Of a DNA stretch of 64,000 nucleotides, positions 16,710 to 27,650 are shown piece by piece. Below the pieces are notes generated by a model that was given only the letters and a program-made list of their open reading frames with translations, was not told where the DNA came from and ran no database searches. The translations under genes and the position numbers were made by a program. Source of the stretch: Yponomeuta sedellus (Eukaryota > Arthropoda > Insecta > Lepidoptera > Yponomeutidae); contig OW203736.1 in assembly GCA_934045075.1 (NCBI GenBank), positions 22,979,805-23,043,804 on the forward strand, read 5' to 3'. Position 1 is the first letter of the stretch. Each line of letters begins with the position of its first letter.

Positions 16710-18746
16710 ATGGATGCGGCCGCGGCGCCTGGCGCCGATCTGTCGGCTGCCGGCGCCGCTATGGCGGGAGACGGCGAGGCGTCTGGCGGCGGCGCTCGAA
16801 CTACCCACGAGGGAAAAAAACCAACTCGCGGTAAGTTGTGGGTGGTGGCAGCGAGGAAGCGAGGCCGCTCCACTGAGTCGGATGGGTCGTGGGACTCTGA
16901 GCCAGATGGCGAGGAGGAGACGGCTTTGCTCCCAAAGGTGTCCCGCGTAGGGACGCGCGGCGGTGTCGCCGCAAGGGCCCGTGGCAGAACGGCGAAGCGC
17001 GGCGGCGCCCGTAGAACGGCTGGTGAGGCGAAGGAGGCCGCCCGCGAAGAGCAGAAGCTCTGCGCGCAGGCAGAGGTGGCGAGCCTTACGGCTCAGTACT
17101 ATCGTCGGTCGACATCGCCGCGTGCCTCGACGTCAGCGGCGTTCGCGGGGGGCGTCGTACCGGTGGGGGAACTTGTGGCCCAGATAAACTCGGCTATTCT
17201 ATACATAGCTGAAGTGGGCCGCAAGTCCAAAAATATAAAGGGCGAGCTGCTTGGTGGCCTGAAGAAGGCTACGGCGGCGATCGGGGACGCTGTTGCGGAA
17301 CTGAGTGTCCGCACGGCTACCGCCGAGTCCCGCCGTGTCTCCGAGGAGAACGCCCGCCTCCGCGCTAGGGTCGACGAGCTGGAGAAGGCGAGCCGTGCCC
17401 CTGTTGTGGCACCCGTGCAGGCTGCCGCTGCCGCTGTTCGCGCTTTGCCTGCCGCTGCTGCTGCTGTTCGTGCCTCGCCGGCTGCCGCCGCGGCGCGTGT
17501 GCCGCCGGCGGCTGACTCCGGGCGTGTACGGCCGCCGGCCGTTGCCGGATCGGTGCGAGCACCGGCGACTGCTGCGGCACGTGTGACCCACGGGTCGCCG
17601 GCCGCGACGGCGCGTGGGCCGCCGGCCGCCACGGCGCGTGGGCCGCCGGCCGTCGCGGTGCGTGTGCCGCCGGCGGTCGCGATGCGTGGGCCGCCGGCCA
17701 CTACGGTGCGTGGGCCGCCGGCCGCTACGGTGCGTGGGCCGCTGGCCGTCACGGTGCGTGTGCCGCCGGCCGTAACGGTGCGTGGGCCGCCGGCCGTCTC
17801 TGTGCGTGGTCCGCCGGCGGCCGCGGTACGCGGGCCGCCGCTCGCCGCCGTGCGCGGGTCAACGCCCGCCGCGGTGCGCGGGTCGCCAGCCGCCGTGGTG
17901 CGTGCCGCGCCGGCCCCCGGCGCCGGCGTGCGCGCTACGGTGTCGGCGGCTGCTGCTCGGGTGGCGGCGGCACGTGTTGCTACACGCGGCACATATGCGG
18001 GTGCGGTGGCTGGCGGACGTGTTAGCTGCTCGCCCGCTTCTGCCAGCGGGCGTGCGGTAGGCGCGCACGGCGACTTGCCCGCGACGGCGACGAGTGTGAG
18101 GGAGGACGCGGCGACCGCCCGCTCGCCACCCGCCGCTTGTGTGGATGATGAGACGGACGACGTCGACGTCGAGGTGATCGACGACACGCCGACTGCCGCC
18201 TCGCCCGCGGACTGGGTGGTGCACGAGACACCCGCCCGCCGTCGCCGGCGTCGTAGGACGATGGCGGCGCGTCGGGTACCCGACGGCGAGCTGTCGGGGC
18301 CCGCCTCTGCGTCCGTCCCGCTCGCGGGACCGGTGACGGCGGTGGCTCGTGGGACCGCGGGGACGCCACCCACGCCGGGCCAGCTGGCCGCGCGCAAGCT
18401 GCGTCTGCCGCGTTCTGCTGCAGTAGTTATTACGCTGCAGCCGGAGGCGATGGAAGCGGGCATGACGTATGCGCAGGTGATTTCGGAAGCGAGGTCAAAA
18501 ATTGACATCGCTTCGCTTGAAATCACCTCGCTGCGGTTCAAGCGATCGGTCACCGGGGCGCGGGTGCTGGTTTCCTCTCTTTCCGGCTGGTGCAGGTGCT
18601 GTCCGGGCACGGATGCTTCGGTTCGTACCTGCACCGGATCGGGAGAGAGGAAAGTCCGGGGTGCCAGGACTGCGGCGCGGCGTACGACACGGCGCAGCAC
18701 ATCCTTGAGGTGTGCCCGTCGCTGTCCGAGCGGCGCCGCAGTCTAA
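16710..18746 (+). pseudogene. Family-A ORF1 truncated and read into D sequence (A2)
   Basis: The first ~620 codons match A1 ORF1 (start ATG, coiled-coil segment, VRGPP repeats, start of the RRM-like region). After TGARVL the frame enters D ORF2 DNA out of register and ends at 18746. All three zinc knuckles are lost, and the ~58 C-terminal residues are meaningless. A protein could still be made, but RNA binding by knuckles would be absent. Confidence 0.85.
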
Positions 18747-18946
18747 TCGCCGTGGTTGGGCCGGACCTCTCGCTGCCCGGCTTGGTAAATGCCATGCTGG
18801 GTAGCGAGGAGGCGTGGACGGCGGTCGCCTCCTTCTGTGAGGACGTGATGTCGCAGAGGGAGGAGGCGGAGCGCGCGCGGGAGAACGATCCTCTCGCGCC
18901 GCTGCTCCGCCGTCGAAAGAGGGGCGGGAGAGGGCGGACACGTTAG
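18571..18946 (+). pseudogene. C-terminal fragment of family-D ORF2 (duplicated copy)
   Basis: Encodes the last ~125 residues of D ORF2 including LSGHGCFGSYL and the CQDCG..H..C knuckle, identical to the end of D1 as far as I can read. It has no start of its own and is a by-product of the tandem duplication. Confidence 0.85.
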
Positions 18947-19307
18947 CGTCCCCCCTTCCTCTCGCTCCATGGTGATGAGCAGCGGGCGACAGGTGCGGGG
19001 GCGCCCTCGCCCGCATTGCACCGCTCATCACCGAGCCGTACGAGGATGACCGAGCACCCACGGTTGTCCTCGGGCCCCTCCCCGTAAAGGGCGGGGCGCG
19101 TCGGGCCCGCCGTGCCTAGGCGGGCAACACCGGCGGGGGACTGGAAGTAAAGGCTGTGCCGGTTTCCCAGACCCCCGCCACTAAAGGCGACGAGGGGTGC
19201 CGCTGGGTTGTTTAGTGGGTATACCGGGAATCGCTTTCCCGGGGAGTCCCACATACTCTCTCCCGTCCCCCGACGGGGGGGAGATGCGTAACGCATTTTT
19301 CCCAGCG

Positions 19308-19359
<52 letters not shown>

Positions 19360-19361
<2 letters not shown>

Positions 19362-19386
19362 TTAGGTTAGGTTAGGTTAGGTTAGT
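19360..19386 (+). repeat. Telomeric TTAGG tract
   Basis: Same length and same right-hand border as the tract at 16508. Confidence 0.93.
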
Positions 19387-19561
19387 CTAGTCTGCGTCGG
19401 TACGCCATTGCGAGTAGATGTGTGCGCTGTTCGCTACTTTGCAAATAAGTACCCGCAGCAATTGCTTTTGTTTATTTATTAGTAAATAAAAGTGTGAAGT
19501 GCCTGCATACGTGTGCATCTGTGTTTGGCGTGTGCGTGCGTAGTGCACGTTATAAGCTACG

Positions 19562-22094
19562 ATGGATGCGGCCGCGGCGCCTGGCGCCGATCTGTCGGCT
19601 GCCGGCGCCGCTATGGCGGGAGACGGCGAGGCGTCTGGCGGCGGCGCTCGAACTACCCACGAGGGAAAAAAACCAACTCGCGGTAAGTTGTGGGTGGTGG
19701 CAGCGAGGAAGCGAGGCCGCTCCACTGAGTCGGATGGGTCGTGGGACTCTGAGCCAGATGGCGAGGAGGAGACGGCTTTGCTCCCAAAGGTGTCCCGCGT
19801 AGGGACGCGCGGCGGTGTCGCCGCAAGGGCCCGTGGCAGAACGGCGAAGCGCGGCGGCGCCCGTAGAACGGCTGGTGAGGCGAAGGAGGCCGCCCGCGAA
19901 GAGCAGAAGCTCTGCGCGCAGGCAGAGGTGGCGAGCCTTACGGCTCAGTACTATCGTCGGTCGACATCGCCGCGTGCCTCGACGTCAGCGGCGTTCGCGG
20001 GGGGCGTCGTACCGGTGGGGGAACTTGTGGCCCAGATAAACTCGGCTATTCTATACATAGCTGAAGTGGGCCGCAAGTCCAAAAATATAAAGGGCGAGCT
20101 GCTTGGTGGCCTGAAGAAGGCTACGGCGGCGATCGGGGACGCTGTTGCGGAACTGAGTGTCCGCACGGCTACCGCCGAGTCCCGCCGTGTCTCCGAGGAG
20201 AACGCCCGCCTCCGCGCTAGGGTCGACGAGCTGGAGAAGGCGAGCCGTGCCCCTGTTGTGGCACCCGTGCAGGCTGCCGCTGCCGCTGTTCGCGCTTTGC
20301 CTGCCGCTGCTGCTGCTGTTCGTGCCTCGCCGGCTGCCGCCGCGGCGCGTGTGCCGCCGGCGGCTGACTCCGGGCGTGTACGGCCGCCGGCCGTTGCCGG
20401 ATCGGTGCGAGCACCGGCGACTGCTGCGGCACGTGTGACCCACGGGTCGCCGGCCGCGACGGCGCGTGGGCCGCCGGCCGCCACGGCGCGTGGGCCGCCG
20501 GCCGTCGCGGTGCGTGTGCCGCCGGCGGTCGCGATGCGTGGGCCGCCGGCCACTACGGTGCGTGGGCCGCCGGCCGCTACGGTGCGTGGGCCGCTGGCCG
20601 TCACGGTGCGTGTGCCGCCGGCCGTAACGGTGCGTGGGCCGCCGGCCGTCTCTGTGCGTGGTCCGCCGGCGGCCGCGGTACGCGGGCCGCCGCTCGCCGC
20701 CGTGCGCGGGTCAACGCCCGCCGCGGTGCGCGGGTCGCCAGCCGCCGTGGTGCGTGCCGCGCCGGCCCCCGGCGCCGGCGTGCGCGCTACGGTGTCGGCG
20801 GCTGCTGCTCGGGTGGCGGCGGCACGTGTTGCTACACGCGGCACATATGCGGGTGCGGTGGCTGGCGGACGTGTTAGCTGCTCGCCCGCTTCTGCCAGCG
20901 GGCGTGCGGTAGGCGCGCACGGCGACTTGCCCGCGACGGCGACGAGTGTGAGGGAGGACGCGGCGACCGCCCGCTCGCCACCCGCCGCTTGTGTGGATGA
21001 TGAGACGGACGACGTCGACGTCGAGGTGATCGACGACACGCCGACTGCCGCCTCGCCCGCGGACTGGGTGGTGCACGAGACACCCGCCCGCCGTCGCCGG
21101 CGTCGTAGGACGATGGCGGCGCGTCGGGTACCCGACGGCGAGCTGTCGGGGCCCGCCTCTGCGTCCGTCCCGCTCGCGGGACCGGTGACGGCGGTGGCTC
21201 GTGGGACCGCGGGGACGCCACCCACGCCGGGCCAGCTGGCCGCGCGCAAGCTGCGTCTGCCGCGTTCTGCTGCAGTAGTTATTACGCTGCAGCCGGAGGC
21301 GATGGAAGCGGGCATGACGTATGCGCAGGTGATTTCGGAAGCGAGGTCAAAAATTGACATCGCTTCGCTTGAAATCACCTCGCTGCGGTTCAAGCGATCG
21401 GTCACCGGGGCGCGGGTGCTGGAGGTGGCGGGGGTGGGTGCCGCGAGTGCGTGCTACCAAGGCGGACGCGCTGGCCCGAAAACTGGAGGAGGTTCTCGGC
21501 TCGCAGACTGCGAGAGTTTCGAGGCCGATCAAGTCCGCAGAACTGCGGGTGTTCGGCCTCGACGATTCCGTCACAGCGGACGAGGTGACCGCTGCGGTGG
21601 CTCGCTCGGGTGAATGTGAACGGGGGGCGGTAAAGTGCGGTGAGGTGCGCCCTGGCGCGACCGGCGCTTGCGCAGCTTGGGTGCGCTGCCCCGTGTCTGC
21701 GGCGAAGAAGGTCCTCGCGGCGGGCCGCCTCTCAGTCGGATGGGGCATGGCCCGAGTAGAGCTGCTGACGGCGCGCCCACTGCGCTGCTACAGGTGCTTG
21801 GAGCCTGGCCACACGCGTGCGCTATGCCCGTCGACGGAGGACCGCAGTGATCTGTGTTATCGCTGCGGTGAGCCCGGCCACAAGGCCGGCGCCTGCCACG
21901 CCACGCCGCGCTGCACCCTGTGCGCGGCGGCGGGTAGGCCTTCTGAGCACACGTGCGGCAGCAAAGCCTGCCCTGCACCGAGGAGAGCGCCGGCGGCGAG
22001 TCTGGGCCCACAGGCCCCTCCCCAGCCACAGCGCCAGCCGACCCCCGGTGCAGGGGCGGCTACTGCGGAGGCTGACATGGACACTGCCGCGTAA
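19562..22094 (+). pseudogene. Family-A ORF1 broken by a 4-bp duplication (A3)
   Basis: The frame matches A1 ORF1 until GAASA. There GTGC is doubled (21447-21450 and 21451-21454), shifting the frame; the shifted reading ends at 21613. The original C-terminal reading, with the rest of the RRM-like region and all three knuckles, continues in the other frame to the TAA at 22092-22094. The product would be 683 residues without knuckles. If ORF2 depends on termination of ORF1 at TAAATG, its translation should suffer as well. Confidence 0.9.
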
Positions 22095-25000
22095 ATGGCC
22101 ACGTGCAGATTCCTGCAGGCCAATCTGAACCATTGCGCGAGAGCACAGGACTTGCTGATCCAGAGCCTTGCGCAGTGGCAGATACACGTGGCGGTTGTCG
22201 CTGAGCCTTACCGGGTTCCGGCGCACGCCGGCTGGGCGGGTGACGACGACGGCACTGTCGCATTGGTCGTGAGGACGGGCGCTGGGGCACCACCGTTGGA
22301 GCGGCTGTCGAAGGGGCGCGGGTGGGTCGCGGGGGAGGTCGATGGGACGATGATCGTCGCCGTGTACTTCTCTCCGAACGGCTCACTTGCGCAGTTCGAG
22401 CGATACCTCCGCCAGCTCGAAGTGTTGGTGGCCGGGCGCCGTCCTCGCCACGTACTCGTCGCTGGGGACCTCAACGCCAAGTCACCGATGTGGGAGTCCA
22501 CGGTGACAAACGCGCGAGGCAGGGAGGCGGAGGACTGGGCCGTTGCGGGAGGATACACGGCACTGAACAGGGGAGGGGTGCACACTTGTGTACGACACGA
22601 GGGAGGATCGGTCGTGGACGTCACGTTTGCGACACACTCCCTTGCGCGCCGCGTCACGGGTTGGGAAGTCTTGGAGGAGGTAGAAACTCTGTCGGACCAC
22701 CGATACATTCGGTTCGATGTGACGGCCCTCTCTACGGCTCCGACCGACCTGTGGCACCCTCTGCCGGGAGAGCCCCCGCGCTGGGCTGTCAAACAGCTGG
22801 ACAGGGAGCTGCTGCACGAGGCTGCCGAGGTTGAGGCCTGGGTCAAGGGCTCCGCCGCCAGCCCCGAGGATATAGACGTTTCGGCCGAGGTTGAGTGGCT
22901 TCGTGGGGCGCTAACGCGAGCCTGTGACGTCGCGATGCCCCGTCTTCGGCCTGGTGCCCCCTTTCGCCGCGTGCACTGGTGGTCATCGGAGATCGCGGAA
23001 CTGCGGCTCGCCTGCGTGCGCGCTAGGCGTGCACACGCCCGCAGCCGCCGGCGGCGACTCCGCGATCCCGAGGAGGAGGACCGCCTGCTTGCGGCATACA
23101 GGGAGAGCAAGACTGCTCTGTCGACAGCCATTGCGGCGGCAAAGGACGCCGGATTTGCAGAAATGCTGGCCTCCCTTGACGCAGACCCGTGGGGCCGTCC
23201 GTACCGAATGGTGCGAGACAAGCTCCGCCCGTTTGCGCCGCCGCTCACCCGGAGCATGAGGCCGGAGACGGTGGACACTGTGGTCGCCGGCCTATTTCCA
23301 CCCGCGAATGGACTTACGCCTCCCCCGATGGGACTACCGGATGGGACGGCCGAAACCGAAGCGCCGGAAGTGACGGCGGCAGAGCTCGGTGCCGCTATGC
23401 AGCGCCTTCGCGGCCGCAGAAAGGCCCCGGGCTTGGACGGGATCCCGGGGCGCGCGTTGATCATCGCCCTGGACCCTCTGGAGGAGAGGTTCAGGGCCTT
23501 GCTCACCGCGTGCCTCGTGCGGGGCCAGTTTCCCCGGCCGTGGAAGGTGGGTAAACTTGTCCTGCTGAGGAAGGAGGGCCGACCGGCGGACTTGCCATCA
23601 GGCTACCGCCCGCTCGTTCTCTTGGATGAGGTGGGGAAGCTGTTCGAGCGCATCCTGGTGGCCCGACTCGTGCGGCACATGGAGACGGTGGGGCCGGACC
23701 TTTCCGAGGCCCAATTTGGATTCCGGCACTTCCGGTCCACCGTCGACGCGATCCGCAGAGTGAAGGGGATGGCGGAGGAGGCGCTGGCGGGACGCGATAT
23801 GTTACTCGCTGTTTCGCTCGACATAGCGAACGCGTTTAACACCCTCCCCTGGGCCTGCATTGAGGAGGCGCTCCGGTACCACGGCTTCCCGGAGCACATG
23901 CGCCGCATCATCGGAGCTTACCTCTCCGAGAGGGAGATCCGGTATCCGGCGCGGGACGAGTGGGCGGCGAAACCCATGTCACGCGGCGTTCCGCAGGGCT
24001 CGGCCCTTGGCCCTACGCTGTGGAACATCGGCTTCGACTGGGTGCTGCGGGGTGCGCTACCGGAGGGGGCCGGCGTGACCTGCTATGCGGATGACACGCT
24101 GGTCACCTCCCGCGGCGCTAACTTTAGCGAAGCGGCCGCGCTCGCTACCGCGAGTGTAGAGGAGGTGCTTCAGCGCATCCGAGGACTGGGGCTGGAGGTG
24201 GCGCTCCACAAATGCGAGGCCCTGTGCATTCATGGGCCGCGGAGGGGGCCGCCGAATGGGGCTCGAGTGACGGTGGATGGGGTGGGGATCGATGTCGGGT
24301 CGGCCATGCGCTACCTCGGCATCGTTCTGGACTCTCGTCTGACGTTTTGCGAGCACTTCCGACGGCTCGCGCCGCGACTCATGGCCGCGTGCAGTGCCCT
24401 CGGCCGCCTGCTGCCGAACGTCGGTGGGCCGAATGCGGCTTGCCGGCGGCTTTACGCGCTGGTGGTGCGGTCGATGGCGCTGTACGGAGCACCCGTGTGG
24501 GAGGACTCCCTGGGGCGGGCGAACAGGGCCCTGCTGCACCGTCCGCAGAGGGCTATTTGCCTGCGAATGGTGCACGGCTACCGCACCGTCTCTTACGAGG
24601 CGGCGTGTGTGCTGGCCGCTTGCCTGCCCTGGGAGATGGATGCACGTGTGCTCACGCTGGTGTACGACCGCGTCGCCGAGTGCCGGGCCGCGGGGGAGCC
24701 CCCGTCGAGGGAGGAGATGCTGCGTTGGCGCATGCGAGCTCGCAGACGTCTGCTCATCAGATGGCTGCGCGCACTCGAGGAGCCTACGGCGGGCCACGAC
24801 ACTATCGCCGCGGTGAGGCCGGTTCTCGAGCGTTGGCTGACGAGGAGGCACGGAGTCCTCTCCTTCCACCTTACGCAGCTCCTCTCGGGGCACGGTTGCT
24901 TCGGGAGATATCTGTGGAGGGTGGCGGGAGCGGAACCCACACCCGAGTGCCACCACTGCGGTCACGACGAGGACACGGCACATCACACGTTGGTGGAGTG

Positions 25001-25253
25001 CCCGGCGTGGGCGGACGAGAGGGCGGCGCTGACTGTCGTGATAGGGGTGGACCTGTCGCTGCCGGCCGTCGTGCGCTCGATGGTCGACAGCGAGGTAGCT
25101 TGGCGGGCCGTCCAGGCCTTCGCTGAGGCAGTCATGACTGCTAAAGAGGAGGCTGAGAGGCAGCGCGAGCGTGACCCCGAGGCACGGCGCGGAAGGCGGG
25201 AGCGCAGAAGGCGCAGAGCGGGTGTCGGTCAGAGGGTGCAAGACCCGGGGTAG
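22095..25253 (+). CDS. Family-A ORF2: APE endonuclease + reverse transcriptase, copy A3
   Basis: 1052 codons, open throughout, with the same endonuclease (residues 1-230), RT (YADD 664-667) and C-terminal knuckle as in A1. The visible amino-acid difference from A1 is His for Tyr at residue 963, beside the knuckle histidine. The start abuts the ORF1 stop as TAAATG. Because its own ORF1 is shifted, this copy could act only if ORF1 protein is supplied by another copy such as A1 or A5. Confidence 0.93.
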   Translation: MATCRFLQANLNHCARAQDLLIQSLAQWQIHVAVVAEPYRVPAHAGWAGDDDGTVALVVRTGAGAPPLERLSKGRGWVAGEVDGTMIVAVYFSPNGSLAQFERYLRQLEVLVAGRRPRHVLVAGDLNAKSPMWESTVTNARGREAEDWAVAGGYTALNRGGVHTCVRHEGGSVVDVTFATHSLARRVTGWEVLEEVETLSDHRYIRFDVTALSTAPTDLWHPLPGEPPRWAVKQLDRELLHEAAEVEAWVKGSAASPEDIDVSAEVEWLRGALTRACDVAMPRLRPGAPFRRVHWWSSEIAELRLACVRARRAHARSRRRRLRDPEEEDRLLAAYRESKTALSTAIAAAKDAGFAEMLASLDADPWGRPYRMVRDKLRPFAPPLTRSMRPETVDTVVAGLFPPANGLTPPPMGLPDGTAETEAPEVTAAELGAAMQRLRGRRKAPGLDGIPGRALIIALDPLEERFRALLTACLVRGQFPRPWKVGKLVLLRKEGRPADLPSGYRPLVLLDEVGKLFERILVARLVRHMETVGPDLSEAQFGFRHFRSTVDAIRRVKGMAEEALAGRDMLLAVSLDIANAFNTLPWACIEEALRYHGFPEHMRRIIGAYLSEREIRYPARDEWAAKPMSRGVPQGSALGPTLWNIGFDWVLRGALPEGAGVTCYADDTLVTSRGANFSEAAALATASVEEVLQRIRGLGLEVALHKCEALCIHGPRRGPPNGARVTVDGVGIDVGSAMRYLGIVLDSRLTFCEHFRRLAPRLMAACSALGRLLPNVGGPNAACRRLYALVVRSMALYGAPVWEDSLGRANRALLHRPQRAICLRMVHGYRTVSYEAACVLAACLPWEMDARVLTLVYDRVAECRAAGEPPSREEMLRWRMRARRRLLIRWLRALEEPTAGHDTIAAVRPVLERWLTRRHGVLSFHLTQLLSGHGCFGRYLWRVAGAEPTPECHHCGHDEDTAHHTLVECPAWADERAALTVVIGVDLSLPAVVRSMVDSEVAWRAVQAFAEAVMTAKEEAERQRERDPEARRGRRERRRRRAGVGQRVQDPG

Positions 25254-26341
25254 GTCTTGCGCCTGAATGACGAAGTGTCGGTCGGCGCCGTGTCTAGTGT
25301 CCCTGACACGGCGGTCGGCAAGATAGAGGGATGAAAGTGATTTCATGAATGAGGATTAATTTATGGGGTGGCGGGCACCAGCCGCGCCGCCCGCGCACGC
25401 GAGGAGTGCGTGAGTAAATGTGATGGATGAACGGTGCAGAGGTCGTGCTGAATCTGGAGTTGTGATCTGGGTAGCATGACCGGCACATAAGACGAGGAGA
25501 GGGATGGCGCTCAGGTCGTGCCTGCTGGCTGGCGCGGAGCGCTCGTCACTGACCTGTGACCCGCGTCTAGTACGGTACGATCAGCGACAGAAGAAGAATG
25601 AATGGCTCGTTATACATGCCGGACCGCGGGCCGGGCGTTACCACGCGCTTGCCCCGCGATCCGAATGGTGTGCCGAGCAGATATACCAGGTGATGGATGA
25701 GTGGTGCTCGGATCGTGCTAGATCGACGTGGAGCGGGCGCCACCACACGTGCGACCCACGATCGTAACTGGTGCGACCGTCACATAAGACGAGGAGAGGG
25801 ATGGCGCTCAGATCGTGCCTTCCGGCTGGCGCGGAGCGCTCGTCACTGACCTGCGACCCGCGTCTAGTACGGTACGATCAGTGACAGAAGATGAATGAAT
25901 GGCTCGTTATACATGCCAGACCGCGGGCCGGGCGTCACCACGCGCTTGCCCCGCGATCGGAATGGTGTGCCGAGCAGAAATACAAGGTTATGGAAGAGTG
26001 GTGCTAGGTACGTGCTAGATCGACGTGGAGCGGGCGCCACCACACGTGCGACCCACGATCGTAACTGGTGCGACCAGCACAACAAACAAGATATGATGGA
26101 TGCTATGATGAAGAGAATGGGGGTAGCGGAGCGCCTATGGCTCCTCCACCGCTACCCTATGCGGAAACGCAAAAGGTGGGGACGGGGTCGCCAGCCGAGT
26201 TGCGGAGGTGTCTTTGCGAATCACGTAGCTCGGTGTGAATGGCGAGAGACGGAACACCGGAGGGGTTTTAGTGGGTGCAAGCCCCACATAACCCGGCGTT
26301 TTCCCCGAGACGCCGGGTATCTGTCAGAGATTTCCCCTCCG
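25254..26341 (+). other. A3 3' UTR
   Basis: Same organisation as in A1: 297-bp tandem repeat at 25484 and 25781, three-hairpin terminus from about 26265. Confidence 0.8.
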
Positions 26342-26383
26342 AAAAAAAAAAAAAAAAAAAAAAAAAAAACAAAGGTTAGGTTA

Positions 26384-27354
26384 GTCTGCGTCGGTACGCC
26401 ATTGCGAGTAGATGTGTGCGCTGTTCGCTACTTTGCAAATAAGTACCCGCAGCAATTGCTTTTGTTTATTTATTAGTAAATAAAAGTGTGAAGTGCCTGC
26501 ATACGTGTGCATCTGCGTTTGGCGTGTGCGTGCGTAGTGCACGTTATAAGCTACGATGGATGCGGCCGCGGCGCCTGGCGCCGATCTGTCGGCTGCCGGC
26601 GCCGCTATGGCGGGAGACGGCGAGGCGTCTGGCGGCGGCGCTCGAACTACCCACGAGGGAAAAAAACCAACTCGCGGTAAGTTGTGGGTGGTGGCAGCGA
26701 GGAAGCGAGGCCGCTCCACTGAGTCGGATGGGTCGTGGGACTCTGAGCCAGATGGCGAGGAGGAGACGGCTTTGCTCCCAAAGGTGTCCCGCGTAGGGAC
26801 GCGCGGCGGTGTCGCCGCAAGGGCCCGTGGCAGAACGGCGAAGCGCGGCGGCGCCCGTAGAACGGCTGGTGAGGCGAAGGAGGCCGCCCGCGAAGAGCAG
26901 AAGCTCTGCGCGCAGGCAGAGGTGGCGAGCCTTACGGCTCAGTACTATCGTCGGTCGACATCGCCGCGTGCCTCGACGTCAGCGGCGTTCGCGGGGGGCG
27001 TCGTACCGGTGGGGGAACTTGTGGCTCAGATAAACTCGGCTATTCTTTACATAGCTGAAGTGGGCCGCAAGTCCAAAAATATAAAGGGCGAGCTGCTTGG
27101 TGGCCTGAAGAAGGCTACGGCGGCGATCGGGGACGCTGTTGCGGAACTGAGTGTCCGCACGGCTACCGCCGAGACCCGCCGTGTCTCCGAGGAGAACGCC
27201 CGCCTCCGCGCTAGGGTCGACGAGCTGGAGAAGGCGAGCCGTGCCCCTGTTGTGGCACCCGTGCAGGCTGCCGCCGCCACTGTTCGCGCTTTGCCTGCTG
27301 CTGCCGCTGTTCGTGCCTCGCCGGCTGCCGCCGCCGCGCGTGTGCCGCCGGCGC
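26384..27354 (+). mobile_element. A4: 5' fragment of a family-A LINE
   Basis: 5' UTR and about 266 codons of ORF1, then an abrupt switch near 27354 to the 5' end of an N element. The ORF1 shares variants with A5 (Thr for Ser in AETRRVSEE; an AATVRALP stretch), so A4 and A5 form a subgroup. The whole 3' part is missing. Confidence 0.87.
26556..27354 (+). pseudogene. Family-A ORF1 N-terminal fragment (A4)
   Basis: Holds the start ATG, KSKNIKG segment, coiled coil and the first Ala-rich repeats, to about residue 266. The frame then runs on to 27632 through N-element DNA, adding about 90 unrelated residues. RRM-like region and knuckles are gone, so it should not work as ORF1. Confidence 0.87.
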
Positions 27355-27356
27355 CG

Positions 27357-27616
27357 AGAGCGGCGCACCGTAATACCGGCACTCCTCTCCCGCCGCGGCC
27401 TCCTCCGTACGGCTGCGATGCCGCCCATACGGCATCGCAGCCCGCCTCAGTGGCGGTGCTGCCCATACAGCACCGCCACCTACTGACCGCTCGACTCGCA
27501 AGCGAGGAGCGGTCCCTCCGCGGTTGCTCTTGGTTTCACCGTGGCGGTCCTGAACCACGGCTACTTAGCCCCCTCGCCACGACAAGGCGGCAACCGTCGA
27601 GGGGGGTCGAGGGGGA
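27357..27616 (-). mobile_element. N4: 5' fragment of an N element fused to A4
   Basis: Only the last ~260 + strand bases of an N long form remain (half of the paired-repeat block, both CCCATA hairpins, 5' border). The join lies in a GCCGGCG-rich stretch with no TTAGG between. The 5' border has a GGGGGGTCGAGGGGG duplication also seen in N14. Confidence 0.82.
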
Positions 27617-27650
27617 GGTTAGGTTAGGTTAGGTTAGGTTAGGTTAGGTT
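27617..27650 (+). repeat. Telomeric TTAGG tract
   Basis: About six to seven units opening the long minus-strand array. Confidence 0.95.

Larger units (their letters stand above)
16534..19359 (+). mobile_element. A2/D: chimeric element at a tandem-duplication joint
   Basis: Family-A sequence (5' UTR and ORF1 to 18570) runs without a gap into the family-D 3' part (18571-19307, the same as 15718-16454) and a 52-base poly(A). By itself it resembles a template-switch product, but the flanks show it is the joint of the 2.85-kb duplication. Confidence 0.85.
15718..21422 (+). repeat. ~2.85-kb tandem segmental duplication spanning D 3' end and A 5' end
   Basis: Unit 1 (15718-18570, 2853 bp) and unit 2 (18571-21422, 2852 bp) each contain the end of D ORF2, its 3' UTR and poly(A), a 26-base TTAGG tract, the same odd TCTAGTCTG border and the A 5' UTR plus most of ORF1. 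The one length difference I found is a base in the poly(A) run (53 versus 52). The joint at 18570/18571 shares only GG. This explains the A/D chimera more simply than template switching. Confidence 0.85.
19386..26373 (+). mobile_element. A3: full-length family-A LINE with frameshifted ORF1
   Basis: Complete 5' UTR, ORF1, ORF2, 3' UTR with the 297-bp repeat (from 25484), three-hairpin terminus and a ~32-base A tail with one C. ORF2 is open; ORF1 carries a 4-base insertion. Confidence 0.92.

Noticed and set aside
16534..19359. Template-switch chimera between families A and D
   Set aside because: Flanking units show a tandem duplication with the same rare border in both copies, which explains the joint without template switching.
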